Below, in pieces: positions 53,863 to 63,592 of a stretch of DNA of 64,000 nucleotides. Source of the DNA: Virgibacillus_R byunsanensis (GTDB taxonomy: Bacteria; Bacillota; Bacilli; Bacillales; Amphibacillaceae); NCBI RefSeq assembly GCF_042675965.1, contig NZ_JBHTKJ010000021.1, forward strand, positions 62,001-126,000, read 5' to 3'. The translations under genes were made by a program, and so were the position numbers. The notes below the pieces were generated by a model. It had not been told where the DNA came from, made no database searches, and saw only the letters and a program-made list of their open reading frames with translations. Within the stretch, counting starts at the first letter, position 1; each line of letters begins with the position of its first letter.

Positions 53863-54153
53863 TTATTGTTGCTCATTTACTTCTTCCGCTAATGTATTTA
53901 ACATTTCCTCTACCATTTCCCATTCTTCATCTGATTCGATAGGAAATAGAGATAGGTCATTGTCATCTTTATCTTTTTCTTCATAACGAAACGCATATAC
54001 TTCTACTTCTTCATCATCTTTTTGTTCCACTGGTACGACAGCAATATAAGATTGTTCCGTTTGATCTACATCAAAGGTAAACAATACTTCAAATAAATGT
54101 TCTTCTCCGTTTTCATCAGGAATAATGATACGTTCTTTTTCATCAAGTGCCAT
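53863..54153 (-). CDS. yrzB: DUF1292 protein YrzB
   Basis: This acidic 96-residue protein belongs to the DUF1292 family, with DENGEEHLFEVLFTFDVDQT and the YAFRYEE segment. No function is known. It is conserved with yrzL and ruvX in Firmicutes. AAGGAG precedes the ATG. The acidic composition is typical of the family. Confidence 0.93.
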   Translation of the reverse strand: MALDEKERIIIPDENGEEHLFEVLFTFDVDQTEQSYIAVVPVEQKDDEEVEVYAFRYEEKDKDDNDLSLFPIESDEEWEMVEEMLNTLAEEVNEQQ

Positions 54154-54165
54154 TATTTCACTCCT

Positions 54166-54582
54166 TTAATTGTTTTGATCAAGATAGCCTTGTAAAATCA
54201 TTACAGCAGCCATTTTATCAATTACTTTTTTTCTTTTTTTTCTACTAACATCAGCTTCTAATAGTACTCGTTCTGCAGCAATCGTCGACAACCTTTCATC
54301 CCAAAGCACTGTTGGAATATTATGTGTTTCTTCAACATGTTCTGCAAACGTCTCAGAGGCCTTACCACGTTCTCCGATAGTACCATTCATGTTCTTGGGT
54401 AATCCAATTACAGCTTTCCCAATTTCATGCTCAGATATAATTTTTTGTAATTCTTTATCAGCAGAAGTGATGTCAAATTCGTCCCAATATATAGTTGTTA
54501 ATCCTTGGGCTGTCCATCCAAATGCATCACTAACAGCAACACCTATCGTTTTAGACCCTACATCTAATCCAATTACCTTCAT
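54166..54582 (-). CDS. ruvX: Holliday junction resolvase-like protein RuvX (YqgF family)
   Basis: YqgF-family proteins have an RNase H fold and are implicated in 16S rRNA 5'-end maturation; Holliday-junction resolution was proposed from structure. The 138-residue product has the acidic active-site motifs LDVGSKTIGVAVSD, IGLPKNMNG and DERLSTIAAE. Its ATG follows the yrzL stop codon directly, implying translational coupling. Confidence 0.95.
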   Translation of the reverse strand: MKVIGLDVGSKTIGVAVSDAFGWTAQGLTTIYWDEFDITSADKELQKIISEHEIGKAVIGLPKNMNGTIGERGKASETFAEHVEETHNIPTVLWDERLSTIAAERVLLEADVSRKKRKKVIDKMAAVMILQGYLDQNN

Positions 54583-54852
54583 TTAGTTATCCTTTTGGTG
54601 TTGTTCGAGATAAAATTTAACAAGCTCTTCTATTACTTCGTCCCGTTCAATTTTACGAATTAAATTACGAGCATCCTTATATCTTGGTATATAAGCAGGG
54701 TCACCAGATAACAAATAGCCTACAATTTGGTTTATTGGATTATACCCTTTTTCATTTAGAGCTTCATGGACAGTTAGCAAAATCTCCTTAATATCTTGAT
54801 CAAAAGGTTCTTCTGAAAAATTAAATTTCATTGTTTTATCAATAGAGCTCAT
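54583..54852 (-). CDS. yrzL: IreB family regulatory protein YrzL
   Basis: The 89-residue protein belongs to the IreB/UPF0297 family. In Enterococcus IreB is a substrate of the serine/threonine kinase IreK and affects cephalosporin resistance. It starts with the conserved SSIDKTMKFNF segment, which holds the threonine phosphorylated in IreB, and has GYNPINQIVGYLLSGDPAYI. First gene of yrzL-ruvX-yrzB, downstream of alaS. Confidence 0.95.
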   Translation of the reverse strand: MSSIDKTMKFNFSEEPFDQDIKEILLTVHEALNEKGYNPINQIVGYLLSGDPAYIPRYKDARNLIRKIERDEVIEELVKFYLEQHQKDN

Positions 54853-55009
54853 AGTGACACCTCATTCCATGATTTGCCTTTACTCATTATTCTAACATGT
54901 TTACAGCTAATATTATATGTTTTTACATGAAGAATTTAAACTAAGATAAGAAAAGGCCGCATTTATAAAAAACCCAGTATTTTCTTATCATTTGTCTTAC
55001 ACCTGTCAA

Positions 55010-57652
55010 TTATTCTTTTATATTTTCTATCAAATACTGCTTAGCGAATTGTAATGCATCATTTATTTTTTGTGGATCTTTTCCACCAGCTTGTGCCATA
55101 TCAGGACGGCCACCGCCGCCTCCGCCACAAATTTGGGCTGCTTGCTTTATGAGCTTACCTGCATGCAATCCACGTTCTATTAAATCTTTAGAAACGCCTG
55201 CAGCTAATTGAACTTTGTTATCATTCTCAGCTGCTAATAAAATAACACCTGAGTCCAACTTCTGTTTTAAATCATCAACCATGTTTCGAAGCTGATTCAT
55301 ATCTTTAACACTAACCTGTTGAGCTATCAATTGAATACCATCAATGGATTCAACTTGTTCAAAAATAGAAGAAGCTTCTGCATTTGATAATTTTGCACTT
55401 AATGATTCATTCGCTTTTTGTAAAGATTTTATCTCTTGAAACATTCCTTCAATTCGTTCAGGAACTTTATCTTCATTTGTTTTCAATAACTTCGAAGTCG
55501 TTTGTAATAAACTTAACTTTTCATTTACAAATTTGTATGCATGTTTACTCGTAACCGCTTCTATTCTACGCGTTCCAGCGCCAATCCCTGTTTCAGTGAC
55601 TAGTTTAAATAAGCCAATTTCACCGGTGTTTTGCACGTGGCATCCACCACAAAGCTCAATACTATAATCACCTACCTGCACTACTCGGACTATATCTCCA
55701 TACTTTTCACCGAATAAAGCCATTGCTCCCATTTCTTTTGCTTCCTCTATTTTTTTGTTATCAATTACTAGAGGAATGGATTCCCAAATTTTTTCATTTA
55801 CAATTTGTTCGATCCTTTCCATTTCCTCTTCCTTTACTGATCCAAAATGTGAGAAGTCAAAACGTAATCTATCTGGGCTTACAAGCGAACCTGCCTGATT
55901 AACATGGTTTCCAAGTACATCTTTAAGTGCTTGATGCAATAAATGTGTGGCAGTATGATTTTTAATAATGCCAGTTCGGAATCTGTGATCAATTATTGCC
56001 TTAACATTATCCCCAGTACGGAATTCACCATCTTTTACCCGTACACGATGAATGTGTTGGCCACTAGGTGACTTCTGTACATCTTCAACATAAGCTGATG
56101 CATGTTCTGTATAGATCCAGCCGTTATCTGCTACTTGCCCTCCGCTTTCAGCATAAAAGGGTGTTTTATTTAAAAATAAAACTACTGGCTTATCACCTTT
56201 TACGGAATCCACTATTTCTTTTTCATCAATTATCGCTTCAATTGTTGTATTTACTTCCATTTCTTCATAACCAACAAATATACTTTCTACATCTACCTTT
56301 CCAAGAATATCATCCTGTACTTGCATAGAGTCCACTTTTTGACGGGAGTTCCTTGCTCGGTCCCGCTGTTTTTGCATTTCTTGATCAAAGCCTTCTTCGT
56401 CAATAGTAAAGCCTTTTTCTGCTACATATTCTTCTGTTAGCTCCTTTGGAAATCCATACGTATCATATAGTCGAAAAACTTCTACACCTGGAAAGACAGA
56501 ACTGCCTTTACTCTCTTCTTTTTCCATAATTGACGTTAGAATCGTTAATCCATCATTTAATGTCTCGTGGAAACGCTCCTCTTCCATCTTAACTACATTT
56601 TCTATATAGTCCTTTTGATTTATCACTTCTGGATAGAAATCCCTCATAACTTCTCCCACTGCTGGAACTAACTTATACATAAACGGTTTATCAATACCAA
56701 TTTGTTTTGCAAAACGAACAGCTCTTCTTAGCAGTCTACGAAGTACATACCCTCGCCCCTCATTAGACGGTAGCGCACTATCACCAATTGCAAATGTTAC
56801 AGTTCGAATATGGTCAGCGATAACCTTAAAGGCAGTATCACTATTCATATCTTTACCGTATAGCGTTCCTGATAATTCTTCTGTTTTTTTAATAAGTGGC
56901 ATAAACAAATCTGTTTCAAAATTAGTTGGAACATCCTGAATAACAGATACCATACGTTCTAGCCCCATACCGGTATCAATATTCTTTTTAGGTAGTGGAG
57001 AATACGTGTCATCTGGATTATGGTTAAATTGAGAAAATACTAAATTCCATATCTCAAGATAGCGGTCATTTTCCCCTCCAGGATACAATTCAGGATCATT
57101 TTCATCGTTTCCATATGTTTCGCCACGATCATAGAAGATTTCTGTGTTTGGTCCACTTGGTCCTTCACCAATATCCCAAAAATTTTCTTCTAAACGAATA
57201 ATTCGTTCTTTAGGCAATTTGATATTATTTAACCAGATATCATAAGCTTCATCATCTTCTGGATGTACCGTTACTGACAGTAATTCAGGATCAAAGCCTA
57301 TCCATTTTTCACTAGTTAGAAATTCCCATGCCCATTCTACAGATTCTTTTTTAAAATAATCTCCTATCGAGAAATTACCCAACATTTCAAAAAAAGTGTG
57401 ATGACGTGCTGTGAATCCAACATTTTCAATATCGTTTGTACGAATTGATTTCTGTGCATTAACAAGGCGTGGATTATCAGGAACAACCCTTCCGTCAAAA
57501 TATTTCTTTAGAGTTGCTACTCCGCTGTTAATCCATAGCAATGTTGGGTCTTCTTTTGGTACTAGTGATGCACTTGGTTCTACACGATGCCCTTTTTCCT
57601 TAAAAAAATCTAAAAACATTTGTCTTACCTGAGCTGACGTTAACTGCTTCAT
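55010..57652 (-). CDS. alaS: Alanyl-tRNA synthetase
   Basis: AlaRS charges tRNA-Ala. The 880-residue product has the class II catalytic core at the N terminus (NSGVATLKKYFDG, GNFSIGDYFKKE), the editing domain with HTATHLLH and CGGCHVQ zinc ligands, and the C-terminal oligomerisation domain with a glycine-rich CGGGGGGRPDMAQAGG segment. GGAGG precedes the ATG. A T-box leader at 57690-57943 controls it. It is complete. Confidence 0.98.
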   Translation of the reverse strand: MKQLTSAQVRQMFLDFFKEKGHRVEPSASLVPKEDPTLLWINSGVATLKKYFDGRVVPDNPRLVNAQKSIRTNDIENVGFTARHHTFFEMLGNFSIGDYFKKESVEWAWEFLTSEKWIGFDPELLSVTVHPEDDEAYDIWLNNIKLPKERIIRLEENFWDIGEGPSGPNTEIFYDRGETYGNDENDPELYPGGENDRYLEIWNLVFSQFNHNPDDTYSPLPKKNIDTGMGLERMVSVIQDVPTNFETDLFMPLIKKTEELSGTLYGKDMNSDTAFKVIADHIRTVTFAIGDSALPSNEGRGYVLRRLLRRAVRFAKQIGIDKPFMYKLVPAVGEVMRDFYPEVINQKDYIENVVKMEEERFHETLNDGLTILTSIMEKEESKGSSVFPGVEVFRLYDTYGFPKELTEEYVAEKGFTIDEEGFDQEMQKQRDRARNSRQKVDSMQVQDDILGKVDVESIFVGYEEMEVNTTIEAIIDEKEIVDSVKGDKPVVLFLNKTPFYAESGGQVADNGWIYTEHASAYVEDVQKSPSGQHIHRVRVKDGEFRTGDNVKAIIDHRFRTGIIKNHTATHLLHQALKDVLGNHVNQAGSLVSPDRLRFDFSHFGSVKEEEMERIEQIVNEKIWESIPLVIDNKKIEEAKEMGAMALFGEKYGDIVRVVQVGDYSIELCGGCHVQNTGEIGLFKLVTETGIGAGTRRIEAVTSKHAYKFVNEKLSLLQTTSKLLKTNEDKVPERIEGMFQEIKSLQKANESLSAKLSNAEASSIFEQVESIDGIQLIAQQVSVKDMNQLRNMVDDLKQKLDSGVILLAAENDNKVQLAAGVSKDLIERGLHAGKLIKQAAQICGGGGGGRPDMAQAGGKDPQKINDALQFAKQYLIENIKE

Positions 57653-57689
57653 GTTAAAACCTCCATTTTAACTAACTTTTTAGAAAAAC

Positions 57690-57943
57690 AAAAAATCCCG
57701 TCGCTGCATATATGCAGGGACGAGATTATATCGCGGTACCACCCTAATTATGAATGAAAGGTCTCATTCATCACTTGATCATGGTAACGGTGTGAAACCG
57801 ACGGGTATTAACCGTACTCCAGCTTAGCTTTCTGTGACTCGACATATAGGATTTTTTCAGCCAAATGAAAATCCCTCTCTTTGATATGGAGTATCACGTA
57901 CTTATAACCTTCGACGTTTTATGTTCTTAAGTTTTACTAGTTA
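57690..57943 (-). promoter_or_regulatory. T-box riboswitch, alanine-specific (alaS leader)
   Basis: On the minus strand AGGGTGGTACCGCGA (57745-57731) is the T-box sequence, followed by a terminator stem (57696-57725) and T-run just before alaS. The specifier triplet, placed by alignment with the glyQS leader through the common CTGGAGT block, reads GCT (Ala) at 57828-57826. Uncharged tRNA-Ala would promote antitermination. Gene identity and specifier agree. Confidence 0.95.
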
Positions 57944-57949
57944 GACGAT

Positions 57950-57978
57950 ATTATAGAAAATATCAATCAAAATGTCAA
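57950..57978 (-). promoter_or_regulatory. Sigma-A promoter of alaS
   Basis: The minus strand has a perfect TTGACA at 57978-57973 and a perfect TATAAT at 57955-57950 with a 17-bp spacer. It lies just after the stop codon of yrrI and starts the T-box transcript near 57943. Confidence 0.92.
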
Positions 57979-57980
57979 CG

Positions 57981-59039
57981 CTAACGCTTGATGGCGATAG
58001 CTTGGGTTAAGATTACTTTTAAAATGGTTAGCATCGGAACGGCCAATATCATACCAATAACACCACTTAACTGTCCACCTAACAGCAGTGCAAAAATAAT
58101 CGCTACTGGATGTATATGAACACTCTTTCCAACGATGTATGGCGACAGTAAATTACTTTCAATTAGTTGAATAATAAAAATAGCAATAATTACTATTAAA
58201 ACTAACTTAGTTGAGATGGTTAACGTAATAGCAATGACCGGAACTGCCCCAATTATCGGTCCAAAGTAAGGGATGATATTTGTAAACCCCATAATAATAG
58301 CCAATAGTAGAGCATATTTAATTTCCAAAAAGTAAAACACAATAAATGTGGTCAAACTAACAAATAAACTAACAATTAATAAACCCCGAATATAATTTCC
58401 AAGTGTTTCTTCTAATGTATGGTACAGCTTTTGCGTTTGTGGTTGATATTTTACAGGAATCCATTTTTTCATATAGTTTTTTATTTTATCGTAATCTTTC
58501 AGAAAATAGAAAACCAGTACTGGAATTACGGTTATAAAAATGATTACATCGAATATTTTTGTGAAACCAGTTACTAATTTTGCCAACAGACTTTCTAATG
58601 TTACTTCTATATTTTCAATAAGCTCGTCCATGCGATCGTGGACAGTTTCGGGTAGAAATGATGTATATTCATATAATTGTAATACGAATCCACGATACAT
58701 TTCAATTAGTTGTGGCAATTGTTGATTCAAATCTTGAACTTGAAGAACGACAGTTGGGTACACACGATAAATAAGGTATGTGATCCCTCCAAAGAATAAT
58801 AAATAAATCAAAAGAATGGCAATACCTCTATGTATATTATAGCTATGTAATTTATTTATTATCGGGTAAAGCAGATAAGCAATTAAGCATGCAATGATAA
58901 AGGGTGAGAAAACTTTCCATAGAAATGAAAAAACAGCTCCATAAACTGGAAACAGTTTAACGAGCAGATATATAAATAAAAATACAAAAATACCACTGAT
59001 TATCCAGTATAGAAAATTCAACGGGTTCTTTTTATCCAT
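57981..59039 (-). CDS. yrrI: AI-2E family membrane protein YrrI
   Basis: The 352-residue integral-membrane protein belongs to the AI-2E (PerM/YhhQ-type) family, with about eight TM helices and the family motif GFTNIIPYFGPIIGAVP. Members have been linked to autoinducer-2 export or Na+/H+ antiport, and the substrate here is unknown. It sits upstream of alaS as in B. subtilis. The glutamine transport genes glnQHMP that lie nearby there are absent. Confidence 0.9.
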   Translation of the reverse strand: MDKKNPLNFLYWIISGIFVFLFIYLLVKLFPVYGAVFSFLWKVFSPFIIACLIAYLLYPIINKLHSYNIHRGIAILLIYLLFFGGITYLIYRVYPTVVLQVQDLNQQLPQLIEMYRGFVLQLYEYTSFLPETVHDRMDELIENIEVTLESLLAKLVTGFTKIFDVIIFITVIPVLVFYFLKDYDKIKNYMKKWIPVKYQPQTQKLYHTLEETLGNYIRGLLIVSLFVSLTTFIVFYFLEIKYALLLAIIMGFTNIIPYFGPIIGAVPVIAITLTISTKLVLIVIIAIFIIQLIESNLLSPYIVGKSVHIHPVAIIFALLLGGQLSGVIGMILAVPMLTILKVILTQAIAIKR

Positions 59040-59095
59040 TCATACCATCCCTTTAGCAGTAGCAGAAAATGTCAGATAAATTTGCACCTAAGGAG

Positions 59096-59284
59096 TCACC
59101 ATTGAATTTTTCTTTCATCCTCTGTAAATAAATCATTAAGAGAACTTAATGATCCATCCGCTTCTACTTGATGAATGGTAATTTCGTCATCTAAAATAGA
59201 CATTTCAATAAAACAATTCCAACAATAATATTGCTGTGAACCAATTTTACCTATATCCTTTCTATTACAATTCGGGCATTGCAT
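59096..59284 (-). CDS. yrzR: Small zinc-ribbon protein (YrzR-like)
   Basis: The 62-residue product begins with two cysteine pairs, CPNC and CWNC, spaced like a zinc ribbon, followed by an acidic tail. It fits the small YrzR-type protein encoded between recD2 and yrrI in Bacillus; the name is tentative. Function is unknown. The ATG at 59284 follows AGGGAG. The frame upstream of it is not supported. Confidence 0.75.
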   Translation of the reverse strand: MQCPNCNRKDIGKIGSQQYYCWNCFIEMSILDDEITIHQVEADGSLSSLNDLFTEDERKIQW

Positions 59285-59362
59285 CACGTAAAATCTCCCT
59301 CTATAAAAGAAGTGCATTATTACGTTATAATAACCCGAATAATTAACTAATATACATTCTCA

Positions 59363-61693
59363 TCACATAAAATCATATGGAGAAATCTCTCCATCTTCTA
59401 AGTCATCTTCTTTCTTATTGTCAACATGATTCAACCTTTCTATTAGATGTTCTTGCAATGATGTGAATCTTTTATTCGTGTCTAGTGTATGGATGCCTCT
59501 TAAGAAAGCGTGTTGTTCACCACAAATGATTAGCGATTGCTTACTTCTGGTTATAGCCGTATATAATAAATTTTTTCGCAGCATCCGATTATAAGTAGAG
59601 ACTACTGGCATTAATACAATTGGAAACTCACTACCTTGAGATTTGTGAATAGAAATGCAATATGCATGCATTATATTCACATAATCTTTTCGCTCATAAA
59701 CAACTTCTTTTTCATCGAATAAAAGTACCAATTGTTCAACATTCTCTTTGTTCTCATCTTCTTCAAAAATAGCCACTACTTCCCCTATATCTCCATTAAA
59801 CACACCATTTTCAGGTTGATTAACAAGTTGAATTACTTTATCCCCGACTCTAAATGTAGTATCACTCGTTTTAACTTCCCGTTTTTTTGGTGTTTTAGGA
59901 TTTACCATTTGCTGCAGGTGCTTATTTATAATAGTTATACCTGCCTGTGAACGATACATAGGAGCTAATACTTGAATATCCTTTAGATCTATTCCTTTAT
60001 CATTAGCCCTCATAAAAATCTTTGTAATGATATCAATCATCTGATATTCATGACATGGTATAAAACTAAAATCTTTATCATTTTTCAGATCTTCATTGGT
60101 GCATGTGTCATTTTTTATTTGGTGTGCAAGTTGGATGATTTTTGATCCTTCTTTTTGCCGGTACACTTCATTAAGGCTTACAAATGGAATGCGCTCACTA
60201 CTTAATAAATCGGATAACACCTGACCAGGACCAACAGAGGGAAGCTGATCTTCATCACCAACTAGTAACACTTGCAAATCATCAGGAATTGCTTTAAATA
60301 AATTATTAGCAAGCCATATGTCTACCATCGAAAATTCATCTACTATTAAAAATTTCCCCGATAATGGCTCATCCTGATCTTTGTTAAAACCATCTTGACC
60401 ATTCCAGCCTAATAGACGGTGGATAGTTACTGCTGGTAGACCGGTAGATTCATTTAACCGTTTAGCGGCTCGGCCAGTTGGTGCAGTCAATATAAAAGGA
60501 TATTCGCTTTTATCCTCATAATCTTCTGGTCTAATGGAAACATCATGAATAGTAGCATACGCTTTTAATATTCCTTTAATTACGGTTGTTTTACCAGTAC
60601 CAGGTCCACCCGTAACGATCGTTACTTTGGAATGAAGCGATTGGTTTATTGCAGTAAATTGCTCTTTACCGTAGCTTATTGTTTCTGCTTCCTCTATATC
60701 TCCTGTGATTTTCATCAATTCTGCTAACGGAATCTGTTCTTCGATAGGTTTTGAGATTAGTCGCTTAATATGAGAGGCAAATCCATCTTCAGCATAATAC
60801 AATGAGGGTAAATAGACATGACCATTTTGAATAATCACCGTTTTCTCTGCATTTAGTTGCTCTAAGCGATTGGTTACCATATCATTGGATAATGTGTGCT
60901 CAGAATGTACCAGTAAATAAATTACCTGTCTTACACAATCTTCAAGAGGTAAATAGACATGCCCGTCTTGGATACTTTTTTGTAACACATAAATACACCC
61001 AGCTCCTATTCGATTCGGGTGTGTTAAAGATAGACCATTTTGTTTAGCGATCTCATCAGCAGTTTGAAACCCAAATCCTTCAATATCAAACACATATTGA
61101 TAAGGGTCCTCCTCTAAAATCTCAATAGCATCCTCTTTATATTGTTCATATATCTTTTGCGCCATCTTCAAGCCAATACCATACTTTGATAAATAAACAA
61201 CGATATGTTCAAACCCTTGATTTTCTTTTAAGTTTTTCGCAAGCGATTCAGCTTTGTCCTGCTTTAGACCTGGTACATCTTTCAATACATCAGGATCATT
61301 TATAATAGAGGATATAGCATTTTCCCCTAATACATTAACTATTTTAGTAGCAGACTTTTCACCAATGCCATAAAACAAATCGCTGGACAGGTAAGCTATT
61401 AATCCATCTTTGGTATTGGGGATAAAGGTTTGGTACGAACTCACTTGATATTGAAGACCAAATTTAGGATGCTTTTCAAACTGACCATAAAAATTATATA
61501 TAGTTGCATCCTGTAAATTTGTAAAATATCCTTTTGCAACTATTTCTTTCTCCGAATAGTCTTCATTCGTATCATGTACTTTAATTCGAGCAATAGAAAA
61601 ATGCTCCAATTCATTATGAAAAATGGTATACAAAAGCTCTCCCTTTATATAACCCTTTTCCTTATTTTGATTAGATTGCACATCTATTACCAT
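59363..61693 (-). CDS. recD2: RecD2-family DNA helicase
   Basis: RecD2 is a 5'-3' DNA helicase acting without RecBC in repair and replication-fork progress. The 776-residue product has the N-terminal OB and helix-hairpin-helix region (SDLFYGIGEKSA and related repeats). Walker A is VTGGPGTGKTTVIKG, followed by VDEFSMVD, GDEDQLPSVGPGQVL and the C-terminal SF1 motif AYCISIHKSQGSEFP. GAGGTTG precedes the ATG. yrrB and mnmA lie upstream. Confidence 0.95.
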   Translation of the reverse strand: MVIDVQSNQNKEKGYIKGELLYTIFHNELEHFSIARIKVHDTNEDYSEKEIVAKGYFTNLQDATIYNFYGQFEKHPKFGLQYQVSSYQTFIPNTKDGLIAYLSSDLFYGIGEKSATKIVNVLGENAISSIINDPDVLKDVPGLKQDKAESLAKNLKENQGFEHIVVYLSKYGIGLKMAQKIYEQYKEDAIEILEEDPYQYVFDIEGFGFQTADEIAKQNGLSLTHPNRIGAGCIYVLQKSIQDGHVYLPLEDCVRQVIYLLVHSEHTLSNDMVTNRLEQLNAEKTVIIQNGHVYLPSLYYAEDGFASHIKRLISKPIEEQIPLAELMKITGDIEEAETISYGKEQFTAINQSLHSKVTIVTGGPGTGKTTVIKGILKAYATIHDVSIRPEDYEDKSEYPFILTAPTGRAAKRLNESTGLPAVTIHRLLGWNGQDGFNKDQDEPLSGKFLIVDEFSMVDIWLANNLFKAIPDDLQVLLVGDEDQLPSVGPGQVLSDLLSSERIPFVSLNEVYRQKEGSKIIQLAHQIKNDTCTNEDLKNDKDFSFIPCHEYQMIDIITKIFMRANDKGIDLKDIQVLAPMYRSQAGITIINKHLQQMVNPKTPKKREVKTSDTTFRVGDKVIQLVNQPENGVFNGDIGEVVAIFEEDENKENVEQLVLLFDEKEVVYERKDYVNIMHAYCISIHKSQGSEFPIVLMPVVSTYNRMLRKNLLYTAITRSKQSLIICGEQHAFLRGIHTLDTNKRFTSLQEHLIERLNHVDNKKEDDLEDGEISPYDFM

Positions 61694-61712
61694 TTCAACA
61701 ACCTCACTATCA

Positions 61713-62375
61713 CTAGTTGCTATCTAACAACTGTTCTATCTGTTTTTTTCCGTTTTCTGCTAATACATGTTCTGGTTGAATAGCTAATGCTTCATTAAAA
61801 TGCTGTAATGCCACTTCTGGTTGATCCTCATACAATGCGATGACACCTAAATTGTAATGAGCATCACTATTGCTTTCATTTAATTGTAAAACCTTTACGA
61901 ATATGTCTTTCGCATCTTTAATATGATTACTTTGTGCAAGAGCCAGACCATATTGAAATAGAATTTCATCATCTTCTGTATTTAATTCGGTTGCCCGCAG
62001 GAGATAGGGTAAAGCAAGTTTGTCGTGCTCCTCATTTTGGAATGTCATTCCTAACATATAATAGACATCTGCTTCTTCTAACCCAAATTCAATAGCCTTT
62101 TGAAAATTATCCTGTGCTTTCGGATAAACAGATTGTTCGAAATATAAATTTCCAAGACCATAATAGGCTGTTGCGGCGTGTTGATCCAACTCGATTGCTT
62201 TATTAAAAAACCGTTGAGCGCGTTCTAAGTCATTGATATGCATTAATAAATTACCAAAATTAATATAACCTAGTGGATCTTCCGGATTTTCTTCTATTAC
62301 CTCTGTGAAAAGCTGTGCTGCTTCCTCAAATTTTTTCTCCTTCATTAAATTGATTGCTTTTGTATTCCTATCCAT
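61713..62375 (-). CDS. yrrB: Tetratricopeptide repeat protein YrrB
   Basis: The 220-residue protein is built of about six consecutive TPR units with the typical NFGNLL, YYGLGNLYFE and HYNLGVIALYE patterns. There are no other domains. TPR proteins scaffold protein contacts; the partner is unknown. Its place between mnmA and recD2 matches B. subtilis YrrB. Confidence 0.93.
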   Translation of the reverse strand: MDRNTKAINLMKEKKFEEAAQLFTEVIEENPEDPLGYINFGNLLMHINDLERAQRFFNKAIELDQHAATAYYGLGNLYFEQSVYPKAQDNFQKAIEFGLEEADVYYMLGMTFQNEEHDKLALPYLLRATELNTEDDEILFQYGLALAQSNHIKDAKDIFVKVLQLNESNSDAHYNLGVIALYEDQPEVALQHFNEALAIQPEHVLAENGKKQIEQLLDSN

Positions 62376-62462
62376 TTATTTCACCTTCCATAAACAACTA
62401 GAATCATGGTTCAAGAACCAAATAATCTGCTCTAAAAACATGATCCTACTGACAATAGTTTT

Positions 62463-63575
62463 TTACCCTACATAATTTAGAGGTTTTTCATCTTTTATTA
62501 CTTCATCAATTGTTCCCCCACCTAAACAAACATCTCCATCATAAAAAACAACTGCTTGCCCGGGTGTGATAGCTCGTTGGGATTCATCAAATTCAACATG
62601 AACATTTCCATCTGGCAATGGATGTACTGTAACGCCACTATCTTCTTGGCGGTAGCGGAATTTAGCAGTGCAAGTAAAAGATTTACTAACCTCTTTGTTA
62701 TTTATCCAATTTACGTCGGTAGCAACTAGAGCTTCTGAAAATAATTTTTCATTATCAAAGCCTTGCTCCACGTATAATACATTGTCTTTTAAATTTTTTC
62801 CAACTACAAACCACGGATCACCAGACCCGCCTATTCCCAACCCTTGTCGTTGGCCAAGTGTATAATACATCAATCCATCATGGGATCCTTTCACTTCATT
62901 AGCCAATGTTGTCATTTTGCCTGGTTGCGCTGGTAAATATTCACTTAGGAATTCTTTAAAGTTCCGCTCTCCAATGAAGCAGATACCAGTACTATCTTTT
63001 TTTGTAGCTGTAACAAGATCATGTTCTTTTGCGATTTCTCTTACTTCTTTTTTATCTAAATGACCTAACGGGAACATTACTTTAGCTAAAACGTCTTCTG
63101 TCAGTTGGTTCAGAAAATACGTTTGATCTTTGTTATTGTCAATCCCTCTTAACATTTCATAACGTCCATCATCATGTCTTACTTGTGCATAGTGTCCTGT
63201 TGCTAAATAGTCTGCACCTAAAGAGACAGCATGATCTAAAAATGCCTTGAATTTAATTTCTTTATTACACATAACATCTGGATTCGGAGTTCTACCGGCT
63301 TTATATTCGTCCAAAAAGTAGGTAAACACTTTATCCCAATATTGTTTTTCAAAATTTACTGCATAATAAGGAATATCGAGCTGGTTACAAACCCGGACCA
63401 CATCATCAAAGTCCTCTGTTGCGGTACAAACACCAAACTCATCTGTATCATCCCAGTTTTTCATAAAGATCCCGACTACATCATACCCTTGTTCTTTTAA
63501 AAGTAGAGCTGCTACAGAAGAATCCACTCCGCCACTCATTCCAACAACAACTCTAATGTTTTCATTTGAATTCAT
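62463..63575 (-). CDS. mnmA: tRNA-specific 2-thiouridylase MnmA
   Basis: MnmA inserts sulfur at C2 of the wobble uridine of Lys, Glu and Gln tRNAs. The 370-residue product has the PP-loop GMSGGVDSSVAALLLKEQGY. The catalytic cysteines lie in NPDVMCNKEIKF and DSTGICFIGERNF. The ATG at 63575 follows GAAGGTG; a GTG three codons earlier overlaps that site. It directly follows yrvO, the cysteine desulfurase that supplies its sulfur. Confidence 0.96.
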   Translation of the reverse strand: MNSNENIRVVVGMSGGVDSSVAALLLKEQGYDVVGIFMKNWDDTDEFGVCTATEDFDDVVRVCNQLDIPYYAVNFEKQYWDKVFTYFLDEYKAGRTPNPDVMCNKEIKFKAFLDHAVSLGADYLATGHYAQVRHDDGRYEMLRGIDNNKDQTYFLNQLTEDVLAKVMFPLGHLDKKEVREIAKEHDLVTATKKDSTGICFIGERNFKEFLSEYLPAQPGKMTTLANEVKGSHDGLMYYTLGQRQGLGIGGSGDPWFVVGKNLKDNVLYVEQGFDNEKLFSEALVATDVNWINNKEVSKSFTCTAKFRYRQEDSGVTVHPLPDGNVHVEFDESQRAITPGQAVVFYDGDVCLGGGTIDEVIKDEKPLNYVG

Positions 63576-63592
63576 ATTTCTCACCTTCTATT

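Noticed and set aside
54945..54989. Inverted repeat GATAAGAAAA/TTTTCTTATC after alaS as a terminator
   Set aside because: The loop is about 25 nt and no T-run follows on the minus strand, so I could not support termination here.
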